Of a stretch of DNA of 13,536 nt, positions 1 to 5,577 are shown in pieces. The position numbers and the translations under genes were made by a program. Within the stretch, counting starts at the first letter, position 1. Each line of letters opens with the position of its first letter. Source of the stretch: JBCDJG01 sp038748065 (lineage in GTDB: Bacteria > Pseudomonadota > Gammaproteobacteria > Pseudomonadales > Halieaceae); contig JBCDJG010000091.1 in NCBI GenBank assembly GCA_038748065.1, forward strand, positions 1-13,536, in the 5' to 3' direction. The notes below the pieces were generated by a model. That model was not told where the DNA came from. It saw only the letters and a program-made list of their open reading frames with translations, and did not search any database.

Positions 1-114
1 AATCAGCTTTCGGCAATCGATATAGGTGGGCGCCTGTTTGCCTGAGGCGTGGGTGAACAGCGTGTCGGTGTCGAACAGCACGGCGCGAATATCGAGAAGC
101 ATGCGCGCCGTCAT
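1..114 (-). CDS. pyrE: Orotate phosphoribosyltransferase, N-terminal 38 residues (cut by window edge)
   Basis: This enzyme joins orotate to PRPP to give orotidine 5'-monophosphate in cytosolic de novo pyrimidine synthesis. Only 38 codons are visible, starting at ATG 114-112 and running off the left edge. The stretches MTARMLLDIRAV, FTHASGK and PTYIDCRKLI match, from memory, the N-terminus of alphaproteobacterial-type PyrE, where TARMLLEI, FTLASG and PTYIDCRKLIS occur in the same order and spacing. An in-frame TGA at 123-121 excludes a longer N-terminus, so this start, or the ATG at 102-100, must be used. In those homologues a short N-terminal extension precedes TARML, so the protein may be slightly short here. 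No Shine-Dalgarno sequence precedes the start, and the coding region lies inside the open frame of the upstream cphA-like gene. Identification is fairly secure; whether the gene is intact cannot be seen. Confidence 0.72.
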   Translation of the reverse strand, partial: MTARMLLDIRAVLFDTDTLFTHASGKQAPTYIDCRKLI

Positions 115-853
115 TTGCGTTCAGCACGACACGGCTGTCGGCACAGGGCAGGCGATACTTTTGCAGCATTGCGCTGGTATACCATTTGTTCTTCGTCAGA
201 TGCGCGGCGGTTACGCTGGATAAGCTGGATAGTGTCTCCTTCAGATGGCGGCGTTTGCAGCCAGTACCGAGCTGGTAAAAGTTGCTACCCGGGAGGAGAT
301 GAGTAACGGGTATGTCTCGCGCAAGCGCGGCATCGATAATAGCCTTTATCGACAGGTCCGGGCACTTGCCCGGCTTCAGTGATTCGAGGTCCAGCAGTTT
401 CTGTCTAAAGTCGTTAAAAGGTAGCTCCGCGGGTGAACCTTCGAGCGCCTGTGCGCAGATAAAGCGTATGGCGCCTGCACTGAGGTAATAGATATCCGGG
501 ATCAGACCTTCGGTCACCGAGTAACTGATCAGGCTGACGAACTCGTCTGCATTCTGGGCGATCGTCTGCAAATAGGCCGGCCGCTGGTCGATGATGCCGG
601 CGATAGTCCCGTGCAGCCAGAGCAGGCAGCTGGCGATATCGGGGCCAAAACTGTCGCCGCCTTGACCCAGGCCGATGCAGCAGAAGGGGTCTTCAGCGAG
701 ATGTCGCCGCAGGGTTGCCAGCGAGGCATGCAGGGCAGGCATTATTTCGGCCTCGCGGTGCAGCGGCAGGCCGTGCTTCAAGCCCATGATTATCGCGGGC
801 GCGTCGCAGTGGATATTGGCCCCTATCAAGTGTTGATAGATTTTTGCTTCCAT
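1..853 (-). CDS. CphA-like N-terminal domain / start of ATP-grasp protein, apparently truncated (possible pseudogene)
   Basis: A frame opens at ATG 853-851 and stays open to the left edge (284 codons). The N-terminus (HLIGANIHCDAPAIIMGLKHG, residues 8-28) resembles the start of cyanophycin synthetases, which read roughly LxGPNxxxxxPxxxxxLxLG. Residues about 190-247 (FYQLGTGCKRRH, then TKNKWYTSAMLQKYRLPCAD and VVLNAND) resemble the lead-in to the CphA ATP-grasp domain, which carries QLGYGKYQRRI and then KDLTKxLLxxxxxPVP. After residue 248 the frame turns Arg/His-rich (RYSRRAVRHRHAVHPRLR) and loses family character, while pyrE starts in another frame. The ATP-binding lobes and any Mur-ligase domain are therefore missing. 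It may be a remnant left by a deletion that joined it to pyrE, an assembly join, or a free-standing N-terminal domain. Function is uncertain. The start has only a close AGGA as ribosome site. Confidence 0.55.
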   Translation of the reverse strand, partial: MEAKIYQHLIGANIHCDAPAIIMGLKHGLPLHREAEIMPALHASLATLRRHLAEDPFCCIGLGQGGDSFGPDIASCLLWLHGTIAGIIDQRPAYLQTIAQNADEFVSLISYSVTEGLIPDIYYLSAGAIRFICAQALEGSPAELPFNDFRQKLLDLESLKPGKCPDLSIKAIIDAALARDIPVTHLLPGSNFYQLGTGCKRRHLKETLSSLSSVTAAHLTKNKWYTSAMLQKYRLPCADSRVVLNANDGAHASRYSRRAVRHRHAVHPRLRQTGAHLYRLPKAD

Positions 854-894
854 ATTCCTAGCATAGTGCGCTGTGCCCCCTGACACCACAATCC

Positions 895-923
895 TTGTCA
901 CTGTCGTGATCTGTGGCTATCTC
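895..923 (+). promoter_or_regulatory. Possible sigma-70 promoter for the WS/DGAT gene
   Basis: TTGTCA (895-900) is one base from the -35 consensus. A 17-bp spacer separates it from TATCTC (918-923), a weak -10. It lies about 115 bp upstream of the acyltransferase start, in the gap between the divergent genes. This is pattern matching only. Confidence 0.25.
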
Positions 924-1036
924 GCAAAGCGTTGATGCCTCTAGTAAAGTGCACTGTCCGGATAGGGGGCCCAGGCTTTATCGTCGCCTCATTCGTCAAT
1001 GACAGCCACAAACCCACGGCAGCGGGGACGATAATA

Positions 1037-2734
1037 ATGCGCCGAGTAGATATCACCGATGCTGGCTTTTTGCTGGCAGAGAAGCGGGAAACCCCAATGC
1101 ACGTTGGCGGGGTCAATCTGTTTACCCTGCCCGAGGGCGCACAAGAGCACGAGTTTCTCGCTGATCTGGCGGATGTGCTGCGCAATATCGGCGAGTATCG
1201 CAAACCCTTTGGCGAGTTCGTGCGCACAACACCCTCCGGGTTTTTCTGGGAAGAAGACGACAAGATCGACCTCGACTACCATGTGCGCCATTCGGCCCTG
1301 CCGAAACCCGGCCGGTATCGTGAGCTCTTTTCCCTGGCATCACGCCTGCACAGCGTGCTGTTGGACAGGAACCGACCGCTGTGGGAGATCCACCTGATAG
1401 AAGGTCTGCAGAACCGTCAGTTCGCTCTGTATAACAAGATTCACCACGCGGCCATTGATGGCGTTGGCGCTATGCATATGGCGCGTGGCGGCTATTCCGA
1501 GGATGCCACGGAGCATGTCGCCTTTTCGCCGCTTTCGCTGGATGCGTATCAGCGTTACAAAGCCATAAAGTACGGTGACAAAGCAAAACCTGCCGTTGCT
1601 TCCAGAGAGGAATCTCGCAACGTGGTCGAGGCTCTCAAGCAGTCCTTCGACTCCAGCGTCCACCTGGCGACAGCCTTGTCCCGTTTCGGCGGGGCCTTTC
1701 TAGGGCGCAGCGGCAATCTGGCGGTGCCCTGGCACAATGTACCGCGCACATCCATCAATACCAAGGTAACTGGCGCACGGCGCTTTGTGGCGCAGTCCTG
1801 GGAGTTCGAACGGGTGCGGGCGGTTTGCAAGGCACTGGACGGCACGCTGAACGATATTGTGCTGGCAATGTGCGCGGGCGCACTTCGTCGCTATCTGCAA
1901 GCTCGCAATGAGCTACCCCAGTATTCGCTCAAGGCGATGGCGCCGGTGTCGCTGCGGGAGGAGGGCGATCTCGATTCCGCCAATGCCGTGGGCTTTATCA
2001 CTGCCGATCTAGCCACAGGTGTAGCCGATCCGGAAAAACGGCTGCGCGCGATCCAGAAATCGATGCGTGCAGGTAAAGCCCTGCTGTCGGATATGTCTTC
2101 GCGTGAAGCCGCTATCTTCATGCAGCTGACGCAGCTACCTGCTGTGGTCTCCTCCGTGCTGGGTATGGCTGCAAAATACCCAGCCTTCAGCACGGTCATC
2201 TCCAACGTACCGGGCCCGCGAGAGCGCCTCTACTGGAACGGGGCTCGGTTGGACGGCATGTATCCTGCCTCTATTGTGTTTGACGGTTTCGCGATGAATA
2301 TCACCTTGGTCAGCTATCATGACCAGCTCGATTTCGGCATTGTGGCCTGCCGTCGATCGCTGCCCAATATTCAACGTTCTATCGATTTTCTGGAAGAAGC
2401 GCTGCAGGAGCTTGAGGAGGTCGCTGGATTGCGAACCGCGGCTGGCAGCGGCAGGAGAGGCGCGGCTCGGAAACGATCAGTGCGCAAAAAGACTGCAAGC
2501 AAAAGACCCGCTGCTAAAAACAGGCCCGCCAAAAAGGCGCTTGCGAACAAGGCCGTTACGAAAAAGGCAGTTGCGAAAAAGGCAGCTGCGAAAAAGACGG
2601 TTGCGAAAAAGACAGAACAGAAAAAGAAGGCCGCTAGGGCAGCCAAAAAAGGCGCGGTTCGGCGATCGGCGGCCGGGTCTCCAGCCAAAACTTCGCCGAC
2701 GCGTAAGGTACGGCCGAAGCGCAGGTCAAACTGA
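1037..2734 (+). CDS. Wax ester synthase/diacylglycerol acyltransferase (WS/DGAT) with histone H1-like C-terminal tail
   Basis: WS/DGAT enzymes transfer acyl groups from acyl-CoA to fatty alcohols or diacylglycerol, making storage wax esters or triacylglycerol at the inner membrane and lipid droplets. The protein has 565 residues. The catalytic HHxxxDG motif is present as HHAAIDG (136-142), preceded by PLWEIHLIEGL. The later family motif NVPGP is also there. The start was set at ATG 1037 because MRRVDITDAGFLLAEKRETP aligns with the usual N-terminus and a GGGGA lies upstream; an ATG at 932 in the same frame adds 35 unconserved residues. The family core ends near residue 468. Beyond it lies a Lys/Ala/Arg-rich tail to 565 built from AKKAx-type pentapeptides, like histone H1 or AlgP tails and not part of a usual WS/DGAT of about 450-480 residues. 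Whether product is wax ester or triacylglycerol cannot be read from the sequence. Confidence 0.93.
   Translation: MRRVDITDAGFLLAEKRETPMHVGGVNLFTLPEGAQEHEFLADLADVLRNIGEYRKPFGEFVRTTPSGFFWEEDDKIDLDYHVRHSALPKPGRYRELFSLASRLHSVLLDRNRPLWEIHLIEGLQNRQFALYNKIHHAAIDGVGAMHMARGGYSEDATEHVAFSPLSLDAYQRYKAIKYGDKAKPAVASREESRNVVEALKQSFDSSVHLATALSRFGGAFLGRSGNLAVPWHNVPRTSINTKVTGARRFVAQSWEFERVRAVCKALDGTLNDIVLAMCAGALRRYLQARNELPQYSLKAMAPVSLREEGDLDSANAVGFITADLATGVADPEKRLRAIQKSMRAGKALLSDMSSREAAIFMQLTQLPAVVSSVLGMAAKYPAFSTVISNVPGPRERLYWNGARLDGMYPASIVFDGFAMNITLVSYHDQLDFGIVACRRSLPNIQRSIDFLEEALQELEEVAGLRTAAGSGRRGAARKRSVRKKTASKRPAAKNRPAKKALANKAVTKKAVAKKAAAKKTVAKKTEQKKKAARAAKKGAVRRSAAGSPAKTSPTRKVRPKRRSN
2528..2617 (+). repeat. 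Six 15-bp tandem repeats encoding the Lys/Ala tail
   Basis: Six consecutive 15-bp units, each a variant of GCGAAAAAGGCAGTT, encode AKKAL, ANKAV, TKKAV, AKKAA, AKKTV and AKKTE. They sit in the C-terminal tail of the acyltransferase. The units differ at only a few bases, so slippage or unequal recombination could change the repeat number without breaking the frame. Confidence 0.85.
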
Positions 2735-2786
2735 TAGGAAGCCGCGGTAAAGCAGGCGACCAAAAACTCGTCTAGCATTGAGTGGT

Positions 2787-2799
2787 GACGCCAGGCGTC
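2787..2799 (+). repeat. 13-bp perfect palindrome, possible operator
   Basis: GACGCCAGGCGTC is a perfect inverted repeat around one central base, 31 bp upstream of the start of the small secreted protein. The loop is too small for a strong hairpin unless inner pairs open, so a protein-binding site is a possibility. No known operator was recognised. Confidence 0.3.
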
Positions 2800-2815
2800 C
2801 GCTCAAATTATTCAG

Positions 2816-2821
2816 AAGGAG
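2816..2821 (+). promoter_or_regulatory. Ribosome binding site that decides a GTG start
   Basis: AAGGAG lies 8 bases before GTG 2830. This is ideal spacing and selects that codon over the in-frame ATG at 2782, whose extra 16 residues would spoil the signal peptide. Confidence 0.8.
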
Positions 2822-2829
2822 TACATACT

Positions 2830-3093
2830 GTGAAATCAATTTTTCTCGCACCTCTTGCACTGATCTTAACGCTGTTGGCGCTTGGCGTGCAGGCACAGAA
2901 TCTCGAAAAGGCGCTGGAGGCGGTTGATAAAGAGAAAGCTGTCGAGTCTGTGGATATGGACAAGATGAAAGGTGCCGTCTCCGGTGACGGCGTGGATTAC
3001 AGCAAGGCGCTGGATGCCGTTGATAAAGAGAAGGCCGCTGATGCGGTCGATACCAAGAAACTGCAGGAGGCTCTGACCGAAACGGCGAAGTAA
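2830..3093 (+). CDS. Small secreted protein with a duplicated 27-residue repeat
   Basis: I do not recognise a named family. The protein has 87 residues and begins at GTG 2830 behind a clear AAGGAG. Residues 1-22 form a classical signal peptide (KSIF, then a Leu-rich core ending GVQA), so the mature part of about 65 residues should be periplasmic or secreted. The mature chain consists of two copies of one unit: residues 24-50 and 56-82 share KALxAVDKEKAxxxVDxxK, joined by a short linker containing SGDGV. It is highly charged, has no Cys, and is predicted to be mostly amphipathic helix or coiled coil. It lies between the acyltransferase and the pilin, with hairpins downstream, so it may be its own transcription unit. 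A structural or binding role in the envelope is possible but nothing in the sequence fixes it. Confidence 0.82.
   Translation: MKSIFLAPLALILTLLALGVQAQNLEKALEAVDKEKAVESVDMDKMKGAVSGDGVDYSKALDAVDKEKAADAVDTKKLQEALTETAK
2899..3075 (+). repeat. Internal gene duplication (two 81-bp copies, 96-bp period)
   Basis: Copy 1 covers 2899-2979 and copy 2 covers 2995-3075. Within them, 2908-2936 and 3004-3032 match at 27 of 29 bases. Identity at the base level, including third positions, suggests either a recent duplication or continuing gene conversion between copies. Confidence 0.85.
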
Positions 3094-3120
3094 AGGCCGC
3101 GACTGACCGCCACGCGCAAA

Positions 3121-3141
3121 GACTGACAATTTTTGTCAGTC
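3121..3141 (+). terminator. Perfect 9-bp inverted repeat after the small secreted protein gene
   Basis: GACTGACAA and TTGTCAGTC pair across a TTT loop, 27 bp after the stop codon. There is no T-run after the stem, so termination would be imperfect. The arms carry TGTC elements about 90-100 bp upstream of the predicted pilin transcription start, so the site may instead bind an activator. Confidence 0.45.
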
Positions 3142-3167
3142 GCGTGTCGGTAAAAAGTCCGAAATGC

Positions 3168-3191
3168 GGCGGAATCCCCCCAATCCGCCTT
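3168..3191 (+). terminator. GC-rich hairpin, weak terminator candidate
   Basis: GGCGGA (3168-3173) pairs with TCCGCC (3184-3189) across a ten-base loop containing six C, and is followed by only TT and then an A-rich run. It could end transcription from the small secreted protein gene just before the pilin promoter. Confidence 0.35.
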
Positions 3192-3200
3192 AAAAATTGC

Positions 3201-3216
3201 TGGCACGTATCCTGCT
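3201..3216 (+). promoter_or_regulatory. Sigma-54 (RpoN) -24/-12 promoter of the pilin-like gene
   Basis: TGGCACGTATCCTGCT fits the sigma-54 consensus TGGCAC-N5-TTGCW with one mismatch. The invariant GG (3202-3203) and GC (3214-3215) are exactly ten bases apart. Transcription should start near 3227, giving a leader of about 125 bases before the pilin ATG. pilA of Pseudomonas is known to be RpoN- and PilR-dependent. TGTC elements, the half-site type I recall for PilR, occur here at 3125-3128 (reverse), 3134-3137 and 3145-3148, about 80-100 bp upstream of the predicted start. Confidence 0.75.
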
Positions 3217-3277
3217 ACATCAATAACTGCTGAACGTGAGGCTGGCTGTAAGGTCTCACTCGGGGCGTAAAAATTGG

Positions 3278-3309
3278 CCGCCGGTCTGCCTCCCATGCGG
3301 GCACGGCGG
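3278..3309 (+). other. Hairpin in the pilin 5' leader
   Basis: CCGCCG (3278-3283) pairs with CGGCGG (3304-3309), and inside it TGCC (3287-3290) pairs with GGCA (3300-3303), leaving GTC bulged. It lies about 40 bases before the pilin start codon and could stabilise the transcript. No known riboswitch was recognised. Confidence 0.4.
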
Positions 3310-3350
3310 TCTGACTACAAGACCGGGCTAGACCAGGCAGGAGAAGTACG

Positions 3351-3923
3351 ATGAGACACCAGCAGCGCGGTTTCGCGATCATGCAGGGCATCATGGCCGT
3401 GGCCGTTATCGGCGGCGTCGCTGCCTATGCCATTCCCGCTTACGATGATTTCCTGATCCGTTCCAAGGTAACAGAGGCGTTCACACTGGCCGGTGACACC
3501 AAGAACCGCCTCACCGAGTTTTACGTGACCAATGCTCGCTTCCCCAAGAGCGAGAACGAACACGCAGCATTGAAAACGGAGGCCTATACGCCTCCTGAAT
3601 TTGTGCACGATATTCAGGTCGATCTAAAGAACCCGGATTACGACGCCGTCATCCAGGTCTATTTCAAGGACGGCGCTATCCCGGGCGCGATTTTCGAGGA
3701 CGACTATGTCTTTCTTGGCGGTGTCATCGCGCCGGATGGCGTTATTGAGTGGAAGTGTGGCGCCGATGGCATCGTCGATGAGTTTCTGCCGGAGCGCTGT
3801 CAGTCCAAGTCCAAGGATGATGACGCACTCATGGAGAAATACGATGATGTGCGTCAGTCACAGAAGCAGAATCAAATAGAGGGAGCCCGTGACCGGATGC
3901 CCTCTGAAGAAATGCTCCAGTAG
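3351..3923 (+). CDS. Type IV pilin-like protein (atypical, Gln at +5)
   Basis: Type IV pilins are membrane-anchored prepilins that are cleaved and N-methylated by PilD and assembled into pili. The 190-residue protein has a short leader MRHQQRG followed by Phe8 as the expected +1 residue. A hydrophobic helix ends in the pilin signature IPAYDDFLIRSKVTEAFTLA. Near the C-terminus Cys136 and Cys150 (WKC ... PERC) form the usual D-region disulfide pair. Two features are unusual. The near-invariant Glu at mature +5 is Gln12, within FAIMQG where FTLIEL is normal. A highly charged tail of about 38 residues also follows the second Cys. The ATG at 3351 follows AGGAG with 7-base spacing and a sigma-54-type promoter. 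No other pilus gene is in the window. It could be a major pilin variant, a minor pilin or a pseudopilin. Confidence 0.85.
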   Translation: MRHQQRGFAIMQGIMAVAVIGGVAAYAIPAYDDFLIRSKVTEAFTLAGDTKNRLTEFYVTNARFPKSENEHAALKTEAYTPPEFVHDIQVDLKNPDYDAVIQVYFKDGAIPGAIFEDDYVFLGGVIAPDGVIEWKCGADGIVDEFLPERCQSKSKDDDALMEKYDDVRQSQKQNQIEGARDRMPSEEMLQ

Positions 3924-3942
3924 CAATGTCGTAGCGTCGTCG

Positions 3943-3960
3943 CCGGGCTTGCTAGCCCGG
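3943..3960. terminator. Hairpin between convergent genes
   Basis: CCGGGCT (3943-3949) and AGCCCGG (3954-3960) form a perfect 7-bp GC-rich stem with a TGCT loop. It lies 20 bp after the pilin stop and contains the stop codon of the opposite gene, so it could serve both strands. There is no T-run on either side. Confidence 0.4.
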
Positions 3961-4320
3961 GTTGGCGGCCTTGTACTCGCGAATTTCCGTATTGAACTGG
4001 CCCGCGACTTCCTCTTCCTTGGACACGGCGTCGTTGTAAGCCGCCACGGCTTTATCGTGCACTTCTGTTGCGGCGGCTTTTTCGTCGTCGTTTCCGGAGT
4101 CAGCGTCCTTGGCCGCGGCATTAAACACCTTCTCCAGGCAGCCCATATAATCCATGTTCGCGGCCTGAAAGGCCTTTACCGCTTTCTGGCCCTCGAGCAT
4201 GTCTTGCATGCTCGCGGTGGCTCCGTCAGGTAAAACCGGGGATGCCGGCGCATCGCAGTCGGCAAAGCTGGCTGCGCTGAACAGTGTCAGGCTTGCCAGG
4301 GCGGTCTGCATTATTCTCAT
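3952..4320 (-). CDS. Small periplasmic protein with two cysteines, function unknown
   Basis: The protein has 122 residues. A signal peptide (MRIMQTALASLTLFSAASFA) should be cut after Ala20, leaving a mature chain that begins DCDAP. Cys22 and Cys61 (YMGCLEK) are the only cysteines and probably form a disulfide in the periplasm. Between them is PDGATASMQDMLEGQKAVKA, which I recall from short secreted proteins of gammaproteobacteria, though without a named function. Residues 64-118 are Ala/Glu/Lys-rich and probably helical or coiled coil. The ATG at 4320 follows GGAGG with a normal spacer, so the start is firm. The gene lies 65 bp downstream of the SPOR-domain gene on the same strand and may be co-transcribed with it. 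It converges with the pilin gene. Confidence 0.82.
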   Translation of the reverse strand: MRIMQTALASLTLFSAASFADCDAPASPVLPDGATASMQDMLEGQKAVKAFQAANMDYMGCLEKVFNAAAKDADSGNDDEKAAATEVHDKAVAAYNDAVSKEEEVAGQFNTEIREYKAANPG

Positions 4321-4385
4321 AACAACTTCCTCCGATTGCAGGGACGAGCAACAGTAGCAGGCCCGTGTGTTGCTGCCAAGCCCGC

Positions 4386-5504
4386 CTACTGTTCGCCCAC
4401 CCAGAGCTTGCTGACGCCGTGGGCCTGCTCAAGGCCGCGGGCCACTTGCTCCGCTTCTTCGCGGCTACCAAGGCCCACGACCCTCAGGCGATAGACCGTG
4501 CGGCCACCGACCTCTGCGGGCACTATCATGACCTCGCCAGCGCCGGGCGCCAGCCGTGCGCGCCAGCTTTCCGCCGTTGCCCGTTGGCTGTAAGAGCTGA
4601 AGTTGACGAACCATCCTGATGCCGGTGCCGCAGTATCGATGGCTGCTGACACAGGCACAGGATCCGGGGTGGTGACGGGTGCGGGTTTTGCAGCAGGTCT
4701 GGACGCCGATCTCGCGGCTGCAGCCGCCGCGGACGCGGCTTCGGCGGCGGCCACCTCCGCCGCCTCTCGCTGCACCTCAAGTTGCGCCTCTAGCCCGGCA
4801 ACGGTGTCCTGCAGTTGACGGTTTTCGAGTTGCAGCGTGGCGAGACTGTCCGCCAGCGACGTATTTTCCAGCTCTGTCGCCCGCAGTGCCTGCCGATTTT
4901 CGCTGGCCTCATCCCGGCTGATCGTATTGGCCAGGGCGGCGCGGAGTTCGCGCAGTTCATCCTCTGCTGCGGCGCGCTGCTGCATGATGCCATAGCCGCC
5001 GGCCGCGAGTAGCAGGAGGGCCACTACGGCCACGGCAATGAGGCCAATGGGCCAATCCGTGCTGCTCTCTTCCTCGCTATCGAGCGCCTCTTCGGCCAGC
5101 CACTTCTCGGCCTCGACGGGATCGTCGGTCCAGTTGGGTTCACTATCGAGGTCAGCTGACTCTGTCAGCGGTGGCAGGCTGCCAGCCTCGGAGTCGAAGG
5201 GGTTGGATTCTTCGGTCGTCAGGTCGACTTCGTCAGTATCGGGGTTATTTTCAGTCGGCTCGTCGCCCCAGATCAGCTCAACATCTGCCTCGCTGTCTTC
5301 GCCTTGCTCATCCTCGTCAAGCTCTGCTTCTCGTTCCCACTCAAGGCTGAAGTCTTCGGTGTCTTCAGGATAGTTTGCGCTGAAAGCCTCTTCTATAAAT
5401 TCGTCGTTTGACCTTTCCTCATCGTTAGCATCGTAGGTGTTGCTTTCGCGCTTGTTAAACGCGTCGCCGAAGCCCAGCTGCCCTTCATTGTCCCGGTTAG
5501 TCAT
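4386..5504 (-). CDS. Single-pass membrane protein with C-terminal SPOR domain
   Basis: SPOR domains bind peptidoglycan stripped of stem peptides, typically at the division septum. The 372-residue protein has four parts. Residues 1-150 are strongly acidic with no Cys, probably disordered and cytoplasmic. Residues 151-171 (WPIGLIAVAVVALLLLAAGG) form one transmembrane helix. Residues about 176-265 are a Glu/Arg/Ala-rich coiled coil, followed by a Pro/Ala linker to about 295. Residues 297-372 form the SPOR domain (GWFVNFSSYSQRATAESWRA, VYRLRVVGL, AEQVARGLE). This N-in, C-out layout resembles DamX-like proteins, although the sequence of the cytoplasmic part is not one I recognise. The start at ATG 5504 has only a weak GGGG before it. 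The gene follows hexR by 65 bp on the same strand. A role in septal or cell-wall organisation is inferred from the domain. Confidence 0.88.
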   Translation of the reverse strand: MTNRDNEGQLGFGDAFNKRESNTYDANDEERSNDEFIEEAFSANYPEDTEDFSLEWEREAELDEDEQGEDSEADVELIWGDEPTENNPDTDEVDLTTEESNPFDSEAGSLPPLTESADLDSEPNWTDDPVEAEKWLAEEALDSEEESSTDWPIGLIAVAVVALLLLAAGGYGIMQQRAAAEDELRELRAALANTISRDEASENRQALRATELENTSLADSLATLQLENRQLQDTVAGLEAQLEVQREAAEVAAAEAASAAAAAARSASRPAAKPAPVTTPDPVPVSAAIDTAAPASGWFVNFSSYSQRATAESWRARLAPGAGEVMIVPAEVGGRTVYRLRVVGLGSREEAEQVARGLEQAHGVSKLWVGEQ

Positions 5505-5547
5505 CGCCCCAATGCCCCGTTCACGCCGTGTGCCGGCTTGTGGTTCG

Positions 5548-5577
5548 ATAGTACCAGAGGGGGGCTGGGTCAGTCAG
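5548..5577 (-). promoter_or_regulatory. Possible sigma-70 promoter for the SPOR-domain gene
   Basis: Read on the minus strand, CTGACT (5577-5572) and TACTAT (5553-5548) are separated by 18 bp. Each matches four of six consensus bases. It falls in the 65-bp gap after hexR and could give the SPOR gene its own transcript. Confidence 0.25.

Noticed and set aside
611..883. Plus-strand open frame of 90 codons
   Set aside because: It lies antisense to the cphA-like gene, whose minus-strand translation shows family-like motifs; the plus frame shows none.
932..1036. Longer N-terminus for the WS/DGAT protein from ATG 932
   Set aside because: The 35 extra residues look unlike the family; MRRVDITDAGFLLAEK at 1037 is the usual beginning.
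2371..2778. Minus-strand frame with a Phe/Ala-rich repeat resembling membrane helices
   Set aside because: It is the antisense reading of the Lys/Ala repeats in the acyltransferase tail, which read as F and A on the other strand.
4350..4393. Inverted repeat AACAGTAG ... CTACTGTT around the SPOR gene stop, considered as a terminator
   Set aside because: The loop is 28 bases with no T-run after the stem, so it could arise by chance.
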